Shown here: piece after piece, positions 1 to 8,665 of the stretch
Layout of the letters: every line of letters begins with the position of its first letter
Numbering within the stretch: position 1 is the first letter of the stretch
NCBI RefSeq assembly: GCF_019656315.1
Contig: NZ_BPLU01000007.1
Span: 13,313-77,312 of the forward strand
DNA: 64,000 bases
Reading direction: 5' to 3'
Source: Flavobacterium sp. UMI-01
GTDB lineage: Bacteria; Bacteroidota; Bacteroidia; Flavobacteriales; Flavobacteriaceae
Notes under the pieces: model-generated
Database searches by the model: none
Told to the model about the DNA's origin: nothing
What the model saw: only the letters and a program-made list of their open reading frames with translations
Program-made: the position numbers and the translations under genes

Positions 1-32
1 GCTCTAGTCATTTTTCAATTAAAAAACAAAAA

Positions 33-56
33 AACTCAAGCCAAATAACTTGAGTT
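33..56 (-). terminator. Terminator after tRNA-Ala
   Basis: Inverted repeat AACTCAAG (33-40) / CTTGAGTT (49-56). Read on the minus strand the hairpin is followed by a T-rich tail (rc of 20-32), as expected for an intrinsic terminator of the tRNA transcript. Confidence 0.7.
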
Positions 57-61
57 GCTAG

Positions 62-135
62 TGGAGAATACCGGATTCGAACCGGTCGCCTCTACGCTGC
101 CAGCGTAGCGCTCTAGCCAAATGAGCTAATCCCCC
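62..135 (-). tRNA. tRNA-Ala (anticodon GGC)
   Basis: The minus strand folds into a full cloverleaf of 74 nt. The 7-bp acceptor stem (GGGGGAT with ATTCTCC) contains two G-U pairs and is followed by discriminator A. The anticodon stem CTACG/CGTAG carries the loop CTGGCAG, giving anticodon GGC, which reads alanine GCC/GCU. The T arm has the canonical GGTTCGAATCC. CCA is not encoded and must be added after transcription. Confidence 0.95.
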
Positions 136-262
136 AAACAGTTGCAAATATACTACATTAAATCATTCTCCAAACAACTTTTTTAGTTTACACTAGAAAC
201 TTTTGGAAAAGAATCATTTTCATTTTAAATTTCTAACTTTACATCAAACTCCTAGACATATT

Positions 263-1030
263 ATGGCACCATCAGACAACAAAGGAACAGTAACAACTAC
301 AATAAAAAACACTATCGCGACCATTACTTTTGGTCACCCTGCCAGTAATTCGTTCCCGATAGCTTTATTAAATGCACTTATTTCAGAATTCCACACCCTT
401 AGCAATAACACAGAGGTGAATGCAATTCTTTTACAAAGTGAGGGGGAAAAGGTATTTTGCGCAGGAGCTTCATTTGACGAACTTTTAGCCATTGAAACAA
501 CAGCACAAGGAATGACTTTTTTCTCTGGTTTTGCCAATTTAATTAATGCCATGCGCAACTGCTCCAAGATTATTGTGGGTCGCATTCAGGGAAAAGCTGT
601 AGGAGGCGGTGTGGGACTAATAGCAGCTTGTGACTATGCTATAGGAACCGAAGCTAGTATTATAAAATTATCCGAACTATCCATCGGAATGGGTCCATTT
701 GTCATTGAACCAGTAGTAAGCCGCAAAATAGGCAAAACAGCACTTACGGAAATGACTTTAGCCCCACACGCATGGAAGTCGGCACAATGGGCGTACCAAA
801 AAGGTTTGTTTGCCGAAATCACTCCAGATATCGAAAGTTTAGACCAATCCGTGACAACATTCGTAACCCAACTAGCGTCATACCATCCTGAGGCCTTAGT
901 TGAAATTAAAAAAATGATTTGGGAAGGAACGGACCATTGGGAAACGCTATTACCAGAACGCGCACAAATCACAGGCCGACTAGTACTTTCGGATTTTACC
1001 AAAAACGCATTGAAGCAATTTAAGAAGTGA
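263..1030 (+). CDS. Enoyl-CoA hydratase/isomerase family protein (crotonase fold)
   Basis: 255-residue crotonase-superfamily protein, the usual length of the family, acting on acyl-CoA thioesters in the cytoplasm. The oxyanion-hole segments are visible: CAGASF at about residues 66-71 and GGGVGL at 114-119, followed by AACDYAIG. Of the two catalytic glutamates of enoyl-CoA hydratase, the one after GGG is replaced by glycine, while the second is present (SELSIG, 137-142), so the reaction may be isomerisation or a methylglutaconyl-CoA-type hydration rather than classical crotonase activity. The ATG at 263 is chosen because the longer frame begins with TTG at 203 in a region that looks like a promoter (TTTTGG near 201 and TAACTTTA near 233). 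It is convergent with sdhB and shares a hairpin terminator with it. The exact substrate cannot be told. Confidence 0.85.
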   Translation: MAPSDNKGTVTTTIKNTIATITFGHPASNSFPIALLNALISEFHTLSNNTEVNAILLQSEGEKVFCAGASFDELLAIETTAQGMTFFSGFANLINAMRNCSKIIVGRIQGKAVGGGVGLIAACDYAIGTEASIIKLSELSIGMGPFVIEPVVSRKIGKTALTEMTLAPHAWKSAQWAYQKGLFAEITPDIESLDQSVTTFVTQLASYHPEALVEIKKMIWEGTDHWETLLPERAQITGRLVLSDFTKNALKQFKK

Positions 1031-1048
1031 TTTTCTCTTTATACAAAA

Positions 1049-1076
1049 AACCGCATTCAAATCAATGAATGCGGTT
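1049..1076. terminator. Bidirectional terminator, crotonase / sdhB
   Basis: Perfect 11-bp inverted repeat AACCGCATTCA (1049-1059) / TGAATGCGGTT (1066-1076) with a 6-nt loop between two convergent genes. It is preceded by A-runs and followed by T-rich sequence, so it can work on both strands. Confidence 0.8.
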
Positions 1077-1114
1077 CTTATTATTTGAACTCCCTTTGGG
1101 GACGAGTGAGATTA

Positions 1115-1861
1115 TTATCCTTTCAAACTAGCAGAAAGATATTCTCTATTCATACGAGCAATGTTCTCTAGAGAAATTCCTTTTGGACACTCGATTTCAC
1201 AAGCTCCAGTGTTGGTACAATTACCAAAACCTTCTTCGTCCATTTGTTTCACCATATTCAGTACACGCTCAGTAGCTTCTACTCGACCTTGAGGCAATAA
1301 AGCAAATTGAGATACTTTAGCTCCCACGAATAGCATCGCTGAAGAGTTTTTACAAGTAGCCACACAAGCTCCACATCCAATACAAGTAGCCGCATCAAAC
1401 GCTTTATCAGCATCGTTTTTATTTACTGGAATCGTATTAGCGTCAATCGTGTTCCCTGAAGTATTTACTGAAATAAATCCTCCTGCGTGTTGGATTCTAT
1501 CAAAAGAACTTCTGTCCACCACTAAATCTTTTACCACTGGGAAAGCCGCAGCACGGAAAGGCTCAATAGTAATAGTATCTCCGTCTTTGAACATACGCAT
1601 GTGCAATTGACAAGTCGTTACACCACGGTCTGGTCCATGAGCTTCTCCATTAATAAACAACGAACACATTCCGCAGATTCCTTCACGACAATCGTGGTCA
1701 AAAGCTACTGGCTCTTCACCAGCATTGATTTGTTGTTCGTTGAATACATCAAGCATTTCAAGGAATGACATATCAGGCTCTATTCCGTCGATTTTATAAT
1801 CGACCATTCTTCCTTTATCTTGAGCGTTTTTTTGACGCCATATTTTTAATGTAAGTTTCAT
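1115..1861 (-). CDS. sdhB: Succinate dehydrogenase/fumarate reductase iron-sulfur subunit
   Basis: 248 residues. It carries electrons from the flavoprotein to the membrane quinone site through three Fe-S clusters. All ligands are visible: [2Fe-2S] Cys58, 63, 66 and 84 (CREGICGMC and TTCQLH); then [11 protein letters not shown] (Cys160, 163, 166, 170) and [11 protein letters not shown] (Cys215, 221, 225) for the [4Fe-4S] and [3Fe-4S] clusters. It is the last gene of sdhC-sdhA-sdhB, 52 bp after sdhA. The gap (1862-1913) is AT-rich with short TATTAAG-type repeats and no obvious promoter. Confidence 0.97.
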   Translation of the reverse strand: MKLTLKIWRQKNAQDKGRMVDYKIDGIEPDMSFLEMLDVFNEQQINAGEEPVAFDHDCREGICGMCSLFINGEAHGPDRGVTTCQLHMRMFKDGDTITIEPFRAAAFPVVKDLVVDRSSFDRIQHAGGFISVNTSGNTIDANTIPVNKNDADKAFDAATCIGCGACVATCKNSSAMLFVGAKVSQFALLPQGRVEATERVLNMVKQMDEEGFGNCTNTGACEIECPKGISLENIARMNREYLSASLKG

Positions 1862-1913
1862 CTTCTCTAAGTATTAAGTATTAAGATTAAAGTTTTAAGA
1901 CTTTTTCAAAATA

Positions 1914-3914
1914 CTATTTATAACTACGTTGTACTAATTTAATGTTTTCGTAATTCAGAGGTTCTTTGTGTAATACCGCATCACTTGGTTTTCCTTTGTA
2001 TTCCCAAGCTGCTACATAGGCAAAGTTTTCGTCATCACGAAGGGCTTCTCCTTCTTCTGTTTGGTATTCTTCACGGAAGTGACCTCCACAAGATTCTTTA
2101 CGGTGTAAAGCATCTTTAGCAAATAATTCCCCTAATTCTAAGAAATCGGCAACACGAATTGCTTTTTCTAATTCTTGGTTGAATTCTTTATCTGTTCCAG
2201 GCACTTTTACATCTTTATAAAACTCTTCACGTAAAGCAGCAATCTCTTCAATAGCTTCTGTTAGTCCTTTTTCGTTACGAGCCATACCTACTTTATTCCA
2301 CATAATTTTACCTAATTTTTTGTGGAAATAATCAACAGAATGTGTTCCTTTATTGTTGATGAAGTTAGCGATTAATTCTTTCACTGATTTTTCAGCCTCT
2401 TCAAACTCAGGTCTATCTGTAGAGATAGGTCCCATTTTGATATCTGGAGCTAAATAATCACCAATAGTGTAAGGCAATACGAAATATCCATCAGCCAAAC
2501 CTTGCATCAAGGCCGAAGCTCCAAGTCTGTTCGCTCCGTGGTCAGAGAAGTTAGACTCTCCAATTGAGAAACACCCAGGAATCGTAGTCATTAAGTTATA
2601 ATCTACCCATGTTCCACCCATAGTATAGTGAACTGCTGGATAAATCATCATTGGTGTAGTATAGGGATCCTCGTCAACGATTTTGTAATACATTTGGAAT
2701 AAGTTTCCGTATTTACTTTTTACGATTTCAGTACCTAATTTAGTTACCAAAGCTTTATCGTCAGCATTTAATCCTTTTACATAAGCCGCTTCTTTACCGT
2801 AACGTTGAATCGCTGCAGCAAAGTCTAGGTAAACTGCCTCACCCGTTTTGTTTACACCAAAACCAGCATCACATCTTTCTTTTGCAGCACGAGAGGCTAC
2901 GTCACGAGGTACTAAGTTACCAAATGCTGGATATCTTCTTTCTAAGAAATAATCTCTATCTGCTTCAGCAATATCAGTTGCCTTTTTCTTTCCTTCACGA
3001 ATCGCTTGTGCATCTTCTAATTTTGCAGGAACCCAGATACGTCCGTCATTACGTAATGACTCAGACATCAATGTTAATTTAGACTGGTGGTCACCTGAAA
3101 CTGGGATACAAGTTGGGTGAATTTGTGTATAACAAGGGTTTGCAAAGAATGCCCCTTTTTTGTGGATTTTCCATGCTGCAGTAGCATTCGAACCCATAGC
3201 ATTTGTTGATAAGAAGAATACGTTTCCATAGCCTCCAGAGGCAATAACCACAGCATGCGCTGAATGTCTTTCTATTTCACCAGTAATCAAGTTACGAGCG
3301 ATAATTCCTCTTGCTTTTCCGTCAATTTTCACTAATTCAAGCATTTCGTGACGGTTGTACATTTTAATTTTTCCACGTCCAATTTGACGGTTCATTGCAG
3401 AATAAGCCCCTAACAACAATTGTTGTCCAGTTTGTCCTTGTGCATAGAACGTACGAGAAACCAAAGTTCCTCCAAAAGAACGGTTATCTAGTAATCCACC
3501 ATACTCACGAGCCAATGGCACCCCTTGAGCCACACATTGGTCAATAATATTAGCAGAAACCTCAGCTAAACGGTACACGTTTGCCTCACGAGCACGGTAA
3601 TCTCCTCCTTTTACAGTATCGTAAAACAATCTGTGGATAGAATCCCCGTCACCTTTATAATTTTTTGCTGCATTGATTCCCCCTTGTGCTGCGATAGAGT
3701 GCGCACGACGTGGTGAATCTTGAAAACAAAATGCTTTTACGTTATATCCTAACTCTGCCAATGTAGCAGCCGCTGAACCTCCAGCTAATCCTGTTCCTAC
3801 AACGATAATATCAAGATTACGTTTGTTAGCAGGGTTCACTAAATTAATATGATCTTTATAATTTGTCCATTTGTCCGCAATTGGGCCAGCTGGTATTTTT
3901 GAATCTAATGCCAT
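1914..3914 (-). CDS. sdhA: Succinate dehydrogenase/fumarate reductase flavoprotein subunit
   Basis: 666 residues, the length typical of the Bacteroidota/type-B enzyme. It oxidises succinate to fumarate at a covalently bound FAD. The dinucleotide-binding motif VGTGLAGG lies at 39-46, the FAD-attaching histidine is in HSIAAQGG (72-79), and the conserved [15 protein letters not shown] segment lies near residue 460. It follows sdhC by 12 bp, so the three genes form one operon from the promoter ahead of sdhC. Confidence 0.97.
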   Translation of the reverse strand: MALDSKIPAGPIADKWTNYKDHINLVNPANKRNLDIIVVGTGLAGGSAAATLAELGYNVKAFCFQDSPRRAHSIAAQGGINAAKNYKGDGDSIHRLFYDTVKGGDYRAREANVYRLAEVSANIIDQCVAQGVPLAREYGGLLDNRSFGGTLVSRTFYAQGQTGQQLLLGAYSAMNRQIGRGKIKMYNRHEMLELVKIDGKARGIIARNLITGEIERHSAHAVVIASGGYGNVFFLSTNAMGSNATAAWKIHKKGAFFANPCYTQIHPTCIPVSGDHQSKLTLMSESLRNDGRIWVPAKLEDAQAIREGKKKATDIAEADRDYFLERRYPAFGNLVPRDVASRAAKERCDAGFGVNKTGEAVYLDFAAAIQRYGKEAAYVKGLNADDKALVTKLGTEIVKSKYGNLFQMYYKIVDEDPYTTPMMIYPAVHYTMGGTWVDYNLMTTIPGCFSIGESNFSDHGANRLGASALMQGLADGYFVLPYTIGDYLAPDIKMGPISTDRPEFEEAEKSVKELIANFINNKGTHSVDYFHKKLGKIMWNKVGMARNEKGLTEAIEEIAALREEFYKDVKVPGTDKEFNQELEKAIRVADFLELGELFAKDALHRKESCGGHFREEYQTEEGEALRDDENFAYVAAWEYKGKPSDAVLHKEPLNYENIKLVQRSYK

Positions 3915-3926
3915 TATAATTGAATA

Positions 3927-4592
3927 TTAATGATTGAAATGATGAAAAAGTGCTATAAATACAAATCCTAAAGGAATGATGATGGAAAACCAAAATCCAA
4001 ATCCTTTTAAACCTTTAGTGTATTTATTGTTTTGCCCAATGGATTGAAAAGAAGAGCTAAAACCGTGTTGCAAGTGTAATGACAACAAAATAAATGATAA
4101 GCTATACAATCCTGTACGTACTGGACTTACAAACTTCTCTGCTAACTCATGAAAATACCTAGTCTCATCAGCAGGATTACATTCCACATACTTGTACACC
4201 ATCTCTGGTACCCAGAAATCATAAAAGTGTAAGGCTAAGAATGCCAAAATCACAGAACCTGAGACAATCATGTTACGAGAAGCCCAACTTGCATTAGCTG
4301 CTCCATTATAACTTGCATACCCTACTGGCCTTGCTTTTCTGTTTTGAATATCCAATGTAAAACCCATGATAAAGTGAAAAATCACCCCAACGATAAGAAT
4401 TGGCTGAATCACAAACTGAATCAATGGATTAGTTCCCATGAAATGAGAAATAGAATTGAATACTGACTCACTGAAAACAGAAGTCATATTAATAAAAAAA
4501 TGCTGCGCTAGAAACAACATCAAAAAAAGTCCTGAAAGTGCCATAGCTATTTTTTTAGCTATTGACGATTTCAATAATCCAGATTTTGCCAT
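3927..4592 (-). CDS. sdhC: Succinate dehydrogenase cytochrome b subunit (type B, di-heme)
   Basis: 221-residue membrane anchor with five predicted hydrophobic segments (near residues 10-35, 55-80, 105-130, 155-175 and 195-215). The single large anchor and the absence of sdhD are typical of type-B succinate:quinone reductases, which hold two b hemes. Histidines that could serve as axial ligands lie in the helices (AQHFF, IFHFIMG, ALHFYD, SLHLQHG). It is the first gene of the sdh operon, and the ATG is preceded by a good promoter at 4623-4653. Confidence 0.93.
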   Translation of the reverse strand: MAKSGLLKSSIAKKIAMALSGLFLMLFLAQHFFINMTSVFSESVFNSISHFMGTNPLIQFVIQPILIVGVIFHFIMGFTLDIQNRKARPVGYASYNGAANASWASRNMIVSGSVILAFLALHFYDFWVPEMVYKYVECNPADETRYFHELAEKFVSPVRTGLYSLSFILLSLHLQHGFSSSFQSIGQNNKYTKGLKGFGFWFSIIIPLGFVFIALFHHFNH

Positions 4593-4997
4593 AATATTTT
4601 AGAATATAATTTAAAAAGTACACAAAAATAAACCAAAAAGCCACGCACTACAACCTTTTCGTTATTATTTATAATCATTTTAAAGTGTTTAAACATGCAT
4701 TCTTAAACAACCCCATAAAAAACACCTAAACCATTGACTATTTGATAATTAAATAAAAAAATACAAACCACACTCAAAAAACAGACCTAAAAAACGATTA
4801 TCGAATTACCAAATATTCATCATAAAAAATAACAATATCATAATTTTTACGGTCTTATTTTTTAAATTCATAAACACACAAAACCAAGCGATTTTGTGTA
4901 TAAAACCAAAATGTTAAGTCATCGTTTCTTTTAGTATCTTTCTGTTAAAAAATACCAATCACAACAGTCGCATTGAAATAAATCCAAATGATTAAAT
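4593..4997. other. Intergenic region between sdhC and pepP
   Basis: 405 bp, very AT-rich, with no coding frame that can be supported. It holds the two outward promoters (listed separately) and a hairpin ACACAAAA (4876-4883) / TTTTGTGT (4892-4899) about 95 bp upstream of the pepP -33 element, with no known role. Confidence 0.6.
4623..4653 (-). promoter_or_regulatory. Promoter of sdhCAB
   Basis: Minus-strand TTG (4651-4653), 20 bp spacer, TATTTTTG (4623-4630). This matches the Bacteroidota primary sigma consensus (-33 TTG, -7 TAnnTTTG) and gives a leader of about 25 nt before the sdhC ATG. Confidence 0.7.
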
Positions 4998-5000
4998 TTG
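4973..5000 (+). promoter_or_regulatory. Promoter of pepP
   Basis: TTG (4973-4975), 17 bp spacer, TAAATTTG (4993-5000): both Bacteroidota promoter elements. The -7 box overlaps the in-frame TTG at 4998, which rules that codon out as the start and supports the ATG at 5019. Confidence 0.75.
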
Positions 5001-5018
5001 CTCTTTAAACATTCCTTT

Positions 5019-6311
5019 ATGAAATACCATCCTATAGATTCTCAATTATTCATAAAAAACCGTCGCAAATTTGTTAGCCAAATGAAACCTAATAGCATTG
5101 CGGTTTTCAACTCCAATGACATTTATCCCGTAAGCGCAGACAGCACACTGCCATTTGCGCAACACAGGGACATCTTTTATTTAAGCGGTATCGACCAAGA
5201 AGAAAGCATTCTACTCCTATTTCCTGATGCACCTTATGATCACCAAAAGGAAATGTTATTCTTAAAAGAAACTAGTGAACATATCGCTATTTGGGAGGGC
5301 GCAAAATTGAGTAAGGAAGAAGCATTCGCCGTTTCAGGCATTCAAAATGTGCATTGGCTACACAATTTTGAAAAAATATTGGCCGAACTGATGTCGTATG
5401 CCGAAACAATATACATCAATACCAACGAACATTACCGCGCTACGATTGAAACGGAAACCCGAGAAGCCCGATTTGTAAAATGGTGGAAATCCAACTATCC
5501 TGCGCATCAAGTAGCCAAAAGCAACCCTATCCTACAGCATCTTCGTTCAATAAAAGAACCTGAAGAAATCGCTTTGATTCAGCATGCTTGTAAAATCACC
5601 GAAAAAGGTTTTCGTCGTATTCTGCCTTTTGTAAAACCAAATGTAATGGAATATGAAATCGAAGCCGAGTTGATTCACGAATTCATCCGCAATCGTTCTA
5701 AAGGATTTGCTTATAAGCCAATCATCGCATCGGGGAATAGTGCCAATGTGTTGCATTATATCGAAAACAATAAAGTGTGCAAGGCCGGCGATTTGATTTT
5801 AATGGATGTCGCTGCCGAATATGCCAATTATTCCAGTGATTTAACCCGAACCATACCCGTTTCTGGACGTTATTCTGACCGACAAAAAGCGGTTTATAAC
5901 GCCGTATTAAGAGTTAAAAACGAAGCGACTAAAATGCTACAACCCGGGGTACTCTGGAAAGAATACTCCGCAGAAGTGGGTAAAATCATGACTTCCGAAT
6001 TACTAGGATTGCAACTGCTTGACAAAGCCGATGTACAAAATCAAAACCCCGATTGGCCTGCTTACAAAAAATATTTCATGCACGGCACCTCTCACCACAT
6101 GGGACTTGACACGCATGATTATGGATTACTTCACGAACCCATGCAAGCCAATATGGTCTTTACTGTGGAACCAGGAATTTACATCCCCGAAGAAGGTTTT
6201 GGAATTAGAATTGAAGACAATGTGGTCGTTCAAGAAAAAGGCGAACCATTCAACCTGATGCAAAACATTCCGATAGAAGTGGATGAGATTGAGAGTTTGA
6301 TGAATCGATAG
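5019..6311 (+). CDS. pepP: Xaa-Pro aminopeptidase (aminopeptidase P, M24B)
   Basis: 430 residues. It removes N-terminal residues preceding proline with a dinuclear Mn(II) centre. An N-terminal aminopeptidase-P domain (about 1-170) is followed by the pita-bread fold. The five metal ligands are all visible: Asp263 (LILMDVAAE), Asp274 (SSDLTRT), the His in HGTSHHMG (355-362), Glu384 (FTVEPGIYIP) and Glu399 (GIRIEDN). The ATG at 5019 is used because the promoter -7 box overlaps the upstream TTG. It is a single gene, followed by an AT-rich spacer with repeated AAGTTTAA words. Confidence 0.95.
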   Translation: MKYHPIDSQLFIKNRRKFVSQMKPNSIAVFNSNDIYPVSADSTLPFAQHRDIFYLSGIDQEESILLLFPDAPYDHQKEMLFLKETSEHIAIWEGAKLSKEEAFAVSGIQNVHWLHNFEKILAELMSYAETIYINTNEHYRATIETETREARFVKWWKSNYPAHQVAKSNPILQHLRSIKEPEEIALIQHACKITEKGFRRILPFVKPNVMEYEIEAELIHEFIRNRSKGFAYKPIIASGNSANVLHYIENNKVCKAGDLILMDVAAEYANYSSDLTRTIPVSGRYSDRQKAVYNAVLRVKNEATKMLQPGVLWKEYSAEVGKIMTSELLGLQLLDKADVQNQNPDWPAYKKYFMHGTSHHMGLDTHDYGLLHEPMQANMVFTVEPGIYIPEEGFGIRIEDNVVVQEKGEPFNLMQNIPIEVDEIESLMNR

Positions 6312-6404
6312 AAAAGTTTAAAAGTTTAAGGTTTAAAAGTTTAAAGTTTTCAGATTGTCTGTTCGTACCTGAATGGAGGACTAAAACGGCAAAAAAATAT
6401 TATA

Positions 6405-6467
6405 AAAAATCCGTTTTTATCCGCGTTTTGCTTTGGCAATCCGTGTCATCCGCGTCCCAATCGACCT
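6405..6467. repeat. Candidate dispersed intergenic repeat
   Basis: The stretch contains repeated near-copies of the words AATCCGT and ATCCGCGT (for example AAATCCGTTTTTATCCGCGT, then CAATCCGTGTCATCCGCGTC). It resembles short non-coding repeats recalled from flavobacterial intergenic regions. Only one full example lies in this window; a shorter related piece (ATCCTTGTGATCTGTGGC) lies at 23133-23150. Multiplicity in the genome is not visible here. Confidence 0.4.
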
Positions 6468-6512
6468 GAGTAGAGTTATAATTTTAGAAATAATTTTAGA
6501 AAAATAAAAAAA

Positions 6513-7313
6513 ATGAGAGCACACGAAATAGATTATGAGATTTTTGGAGAAGAAATGCAATATGTCGAAATCGAACTCGACCCACAAGAAATAGTCATTG
6601 CCGAAGCGGGTAGTTTCATGATGATGGACAATAACATTCAGATGCAAACCATTTTTGGTGATGGCTCAGAACAACAATCAGGCATATTTGGCAAATTACT
6701 CACTGCAGGAAAGCGCGTTTTAACAGGCGAAAGTCTTTTTATGACCGCCTTTATCAACCAACACCACAGCAAAGCCAAAGTTTCTTTTGCTTCGCCTTAT
6801 CCCGGTAAAATTTTGCCGATTGACTTAACACAATACAACGGAAAATTCATTTGTCAAAAAAGTTCGTTCTTATGTGCTGCCAAAGGCGTTGCCGTAGGAA
6901 TCGAATTCTCAAAAAAACTCGGTCGTGGTCTTTTTGGTGGTGAAGGGTTTATTATGCAAAAAATTGAAGGCGACGGCATGGCATTTGTACATTCTGGAGG
7001 CACGATGGCCAAAAAAGAATTAGCCCCAGGCGAAATCCTAAAAGTTGATACAGGTTGTATCATTGGTTTTACTCAAGATGTGGACTATGATATTGAATTT
7101 ATTGGTGGCATCCGAAACTCTATTTTTGGTGGCGAGGGATTATTTTACGCCACTCTTCGTGGTCCCGGAACGGTGTACATTCAATCCCTACCCTTCAGTC
7201 GATTAGCCGATAGAATCATCGCATCTGCTCCAAAATCAGGAGGAGAAAGCCGCGGCGAAGGCAGTTTATTGGGAGGATTAGGGAATTTATTGGATGGAGA
7301 TAATCGATTTTAA
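6513..7313 (+). CDS. TIGR00266 / AIM24-family protein
   Basis: 266 residues, beta-rich and full length for the AIM24 (DUF124, TIGR00266) family. Typical family segments are AGSFMMMD near residue 32, GGEGFIMQKIEGDG, and FVHSGGTM with TGCIIGFT. Glycine-rich paired motifs (GRGLFGGEGF and NSIFGGEGLF) occur about 60 residues apart and point to an internally repeated fold. Bacterial members have no settled function; the name comes from yeast AIM24, a mitochondrial protein. No signal peptide or membrane segment is seen. It is a stand-alone gene convergent with ferritin. Confidence 0.85.
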   Translation: MRAHEIDYEIFGEEMQYVEIELDPQEIVIAEAGSFMMMDNNIQMQTIFGDGSEQQSGIFGKLLTAGKRVLTGESLFMTAFINQHHSKAKVSFASPYPGKILPIDLTQYNGKFICQKSSFLCAAKGVAVGIEFSKKLGRGLFGGEGFIMQKIEGDGMAFVHSGGTMAKKELAPGEILKVDTGCIIGFTQDVDYDIEFIGGIRNSIFGGEGLFYATLRGPGTVYIQSLPFSRLADRIIASAPKSGGESRGEGSLLGGLGNLLDGDNRF

Positions 7314-7413
7314 CTATTCAACTAGTTTGTCATTTCGAGGAATGGGGGTTTCATTAACTAGATTTTTTTATCCAAAATTCTGAAATAAAACTTATAAACT
7401 TTTATACTAAAAA

Positions 7414-7444
7414 AACCCTTGATAATTCAAAACTATCAAGGGTT
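7414..7444. terminator. Bidirectional terminator, AIM24-like / ferritin
   Basis: Perfect 11-bp inverted repeat AACCCTTGATA (7414-7424) / TATCAAGGGTT (7434-7444) with a 9-nt loop, flanked by an A-run on the left and T-rich sequence on the right, between convergent genes. Confidence 0.8.
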
Positions 7445-7470
7445 CTTTAGACTTAATTTTATTCAGAGAT

Positions 7471-7995
7471 TTATGCTTCTCCTATTTTGGCAATTTGCAC
7501 ATCCAAGGCAAATTTTCCTGCGGCTTCGTTTTCATTGATTAATTCGAAAAGTTCCAAAGCTCTACGAGCATTTATCTCTTCTTCTCTTTGCTCAGCCACA
7601 TACCACATCATAAATTCTTCTGTAGCATAATCATTTTCAGCTCTACACTTCGCAATTATTTTATTAATAGCTTTTGTAACAGCAATTTCGTTTTGCAAAG
7701 CAATTTCGAATACTTCTTTAAAAGAAGCAAATTCTTGCTGTACCTCACCTACAGTTGGAGTAATAGCAATCCCCCCCATCTCTGTAATATATTTAAACAC
7801 CTTTAAAAAGTGCTCACGCTCTTCTTCGGCTTGTTTGTATAAATAAGAAGCTGTATTTGCAAAACCATTTCTATCCAACCATGCCGCCATAGCTAAATAT
7901 TTATTAGAAGCATCGCTTTCAATTTTGGCTTGTAAATTCAATAATTGCTCGATTCCCTCTGATAATGAAGTCTTGGTTCTAAGTAAATCTTTCAT
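7471..7995 (-). CDS. ftnA: Bacterial non-heme ferritin
   Basis: 174 residues forming a four-helix-bundle ferritin that oxidises Fe(II) at a ferroxidase centre and stores it as a mineral inside a 24-mer. The ligand pattern is visible: a Glu in IESDASNKY (helix A), AEEEREH (helix B, ExxH), the helix-C Glu in ALQNEIAV, and Q-R-E-E-E in helix D. The C-terminal extension (FALDVQIAKIGEA) is typical of FtnA. It stands alone between two terminator-bounded units. No clear Fur-type operator was seen upstream. Confidence 0.93.
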   Translation of the reverse strand: MKDLLRTKTSLSEGIEQLLNLQAKIESDASNKYLAMAAWLDRNGFANTASYLYKQAEEEREHFLKVFKYITEMGGIAITPTVGEVQQEFASFKEVFEIALQNEIAVTKAINKIIAKCRAENDYATEEFMMWYVAEQREEEINARRALELFELINENEAAGKFALDVQIAKIGEA

Positions 7996-8081
7996 AACCT
8001 TAAATTTTTATATAGTAAAGCTACAAAATCTTAGGGAAATAGGCTAAATGTGGGAGAAATTTGTATTTATTCTAATTAAAA

Positions 8082-8438
8082 TCAAGCCACAGTTGCCTGC
8101 AGTACGTCACATAACATAGAATGCAAATTCAATGTAAACTTGGTTCCATTTAACAATTCTCGAAGTTGAATTATTTCGCAAATGGTTAATTTGTGGGAAA
8201 AATTTCTTTTGGTTGTTTCAATCAACTGTGCATCGGACTGGTCCGACAAATCATAAAGCATATCCATGATATTAACGCTATTTACTTTTCGTTGAAATAT
8301 CAAAAACTCGTGGATTTTATATTTCGAAACGCTATCTGCAAAGTTGATAACGATGCTTTCCGTTTCGTCACATTGGTAACTATAGCCTTTTTCAGTTTCA
8401 AATAAAATGTTGCTGGTTAAATCACTAATTTGCTTCAT
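8082..8438 (-). CDS. Hypothetical protein, no family recognised
   Basis: 118 residues, soluble, with no signal peptide and no recognised motif. It has an N-terminal stretch reading SYQCDETESIVINFADS and a helical C-terminal half ending LHSMLCDVLQATVA. The ATG at 8438 is preferred to the upstream GTG (8459) because the -7-like box TAAATTTG (minus strand, 8459-8466) overlaps that GTG. It lies between ferritin (86 bp away, same strand) and a divergent hydrolase; a role linked to either would be a guess. Confidence 0.6.
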   Translation of the reverse strand: MKQISDLTSNILFETEKGYSYQCDETESIVINFADSVSKYKIHEFLIFQRKVNSVNIMDMLYDLSDQSDAQLIETTKRNFSHKLTICEIIQLRELLNGTKFTLNLHSMLCDVLQATVA

Positions 8439-8614
8439 TGGGTAAAATAATAACGGCACAAATTTAAATAAATAAATTGGATTTACATGTAATTAAGACT
8501 GAATTAAAATAACAAAATTGTATTTTATCCTTAAAAAATGAAAAACAAACTTCCACTAACCTCCTGAAAGCATTCTATTTATTAGAAAAAAACACAAATA
8601 CAAGTAGAAACTTA

Positions 8615-8644
8615 TTGGTAGTACTTGGATAAATTTTATTTTTG
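8615..8644 (+). promoter_or_regulatory. Promoter of the alpha/beta hydrolase
   Basis: TTG (8615-8617), 19 bp spacer, TATTTTTG (8637-8644), a full match to the Bacteroidota promoter. The -7 box covers the first in-frame TTG of the downstream frame, so translation must begin later. Confidence 0.75.
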
Positions 8645-8665
8645 TACCAACCTAAATTACATCCC

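Noticed and set aside
4876..4899. Hairpin ACACAAAA / TTTTGTGT upstream of pepP considered as a terminator or operator
   Set aside because: No gene ends here, the stem is AT-rich and short, and no second copy was seen.
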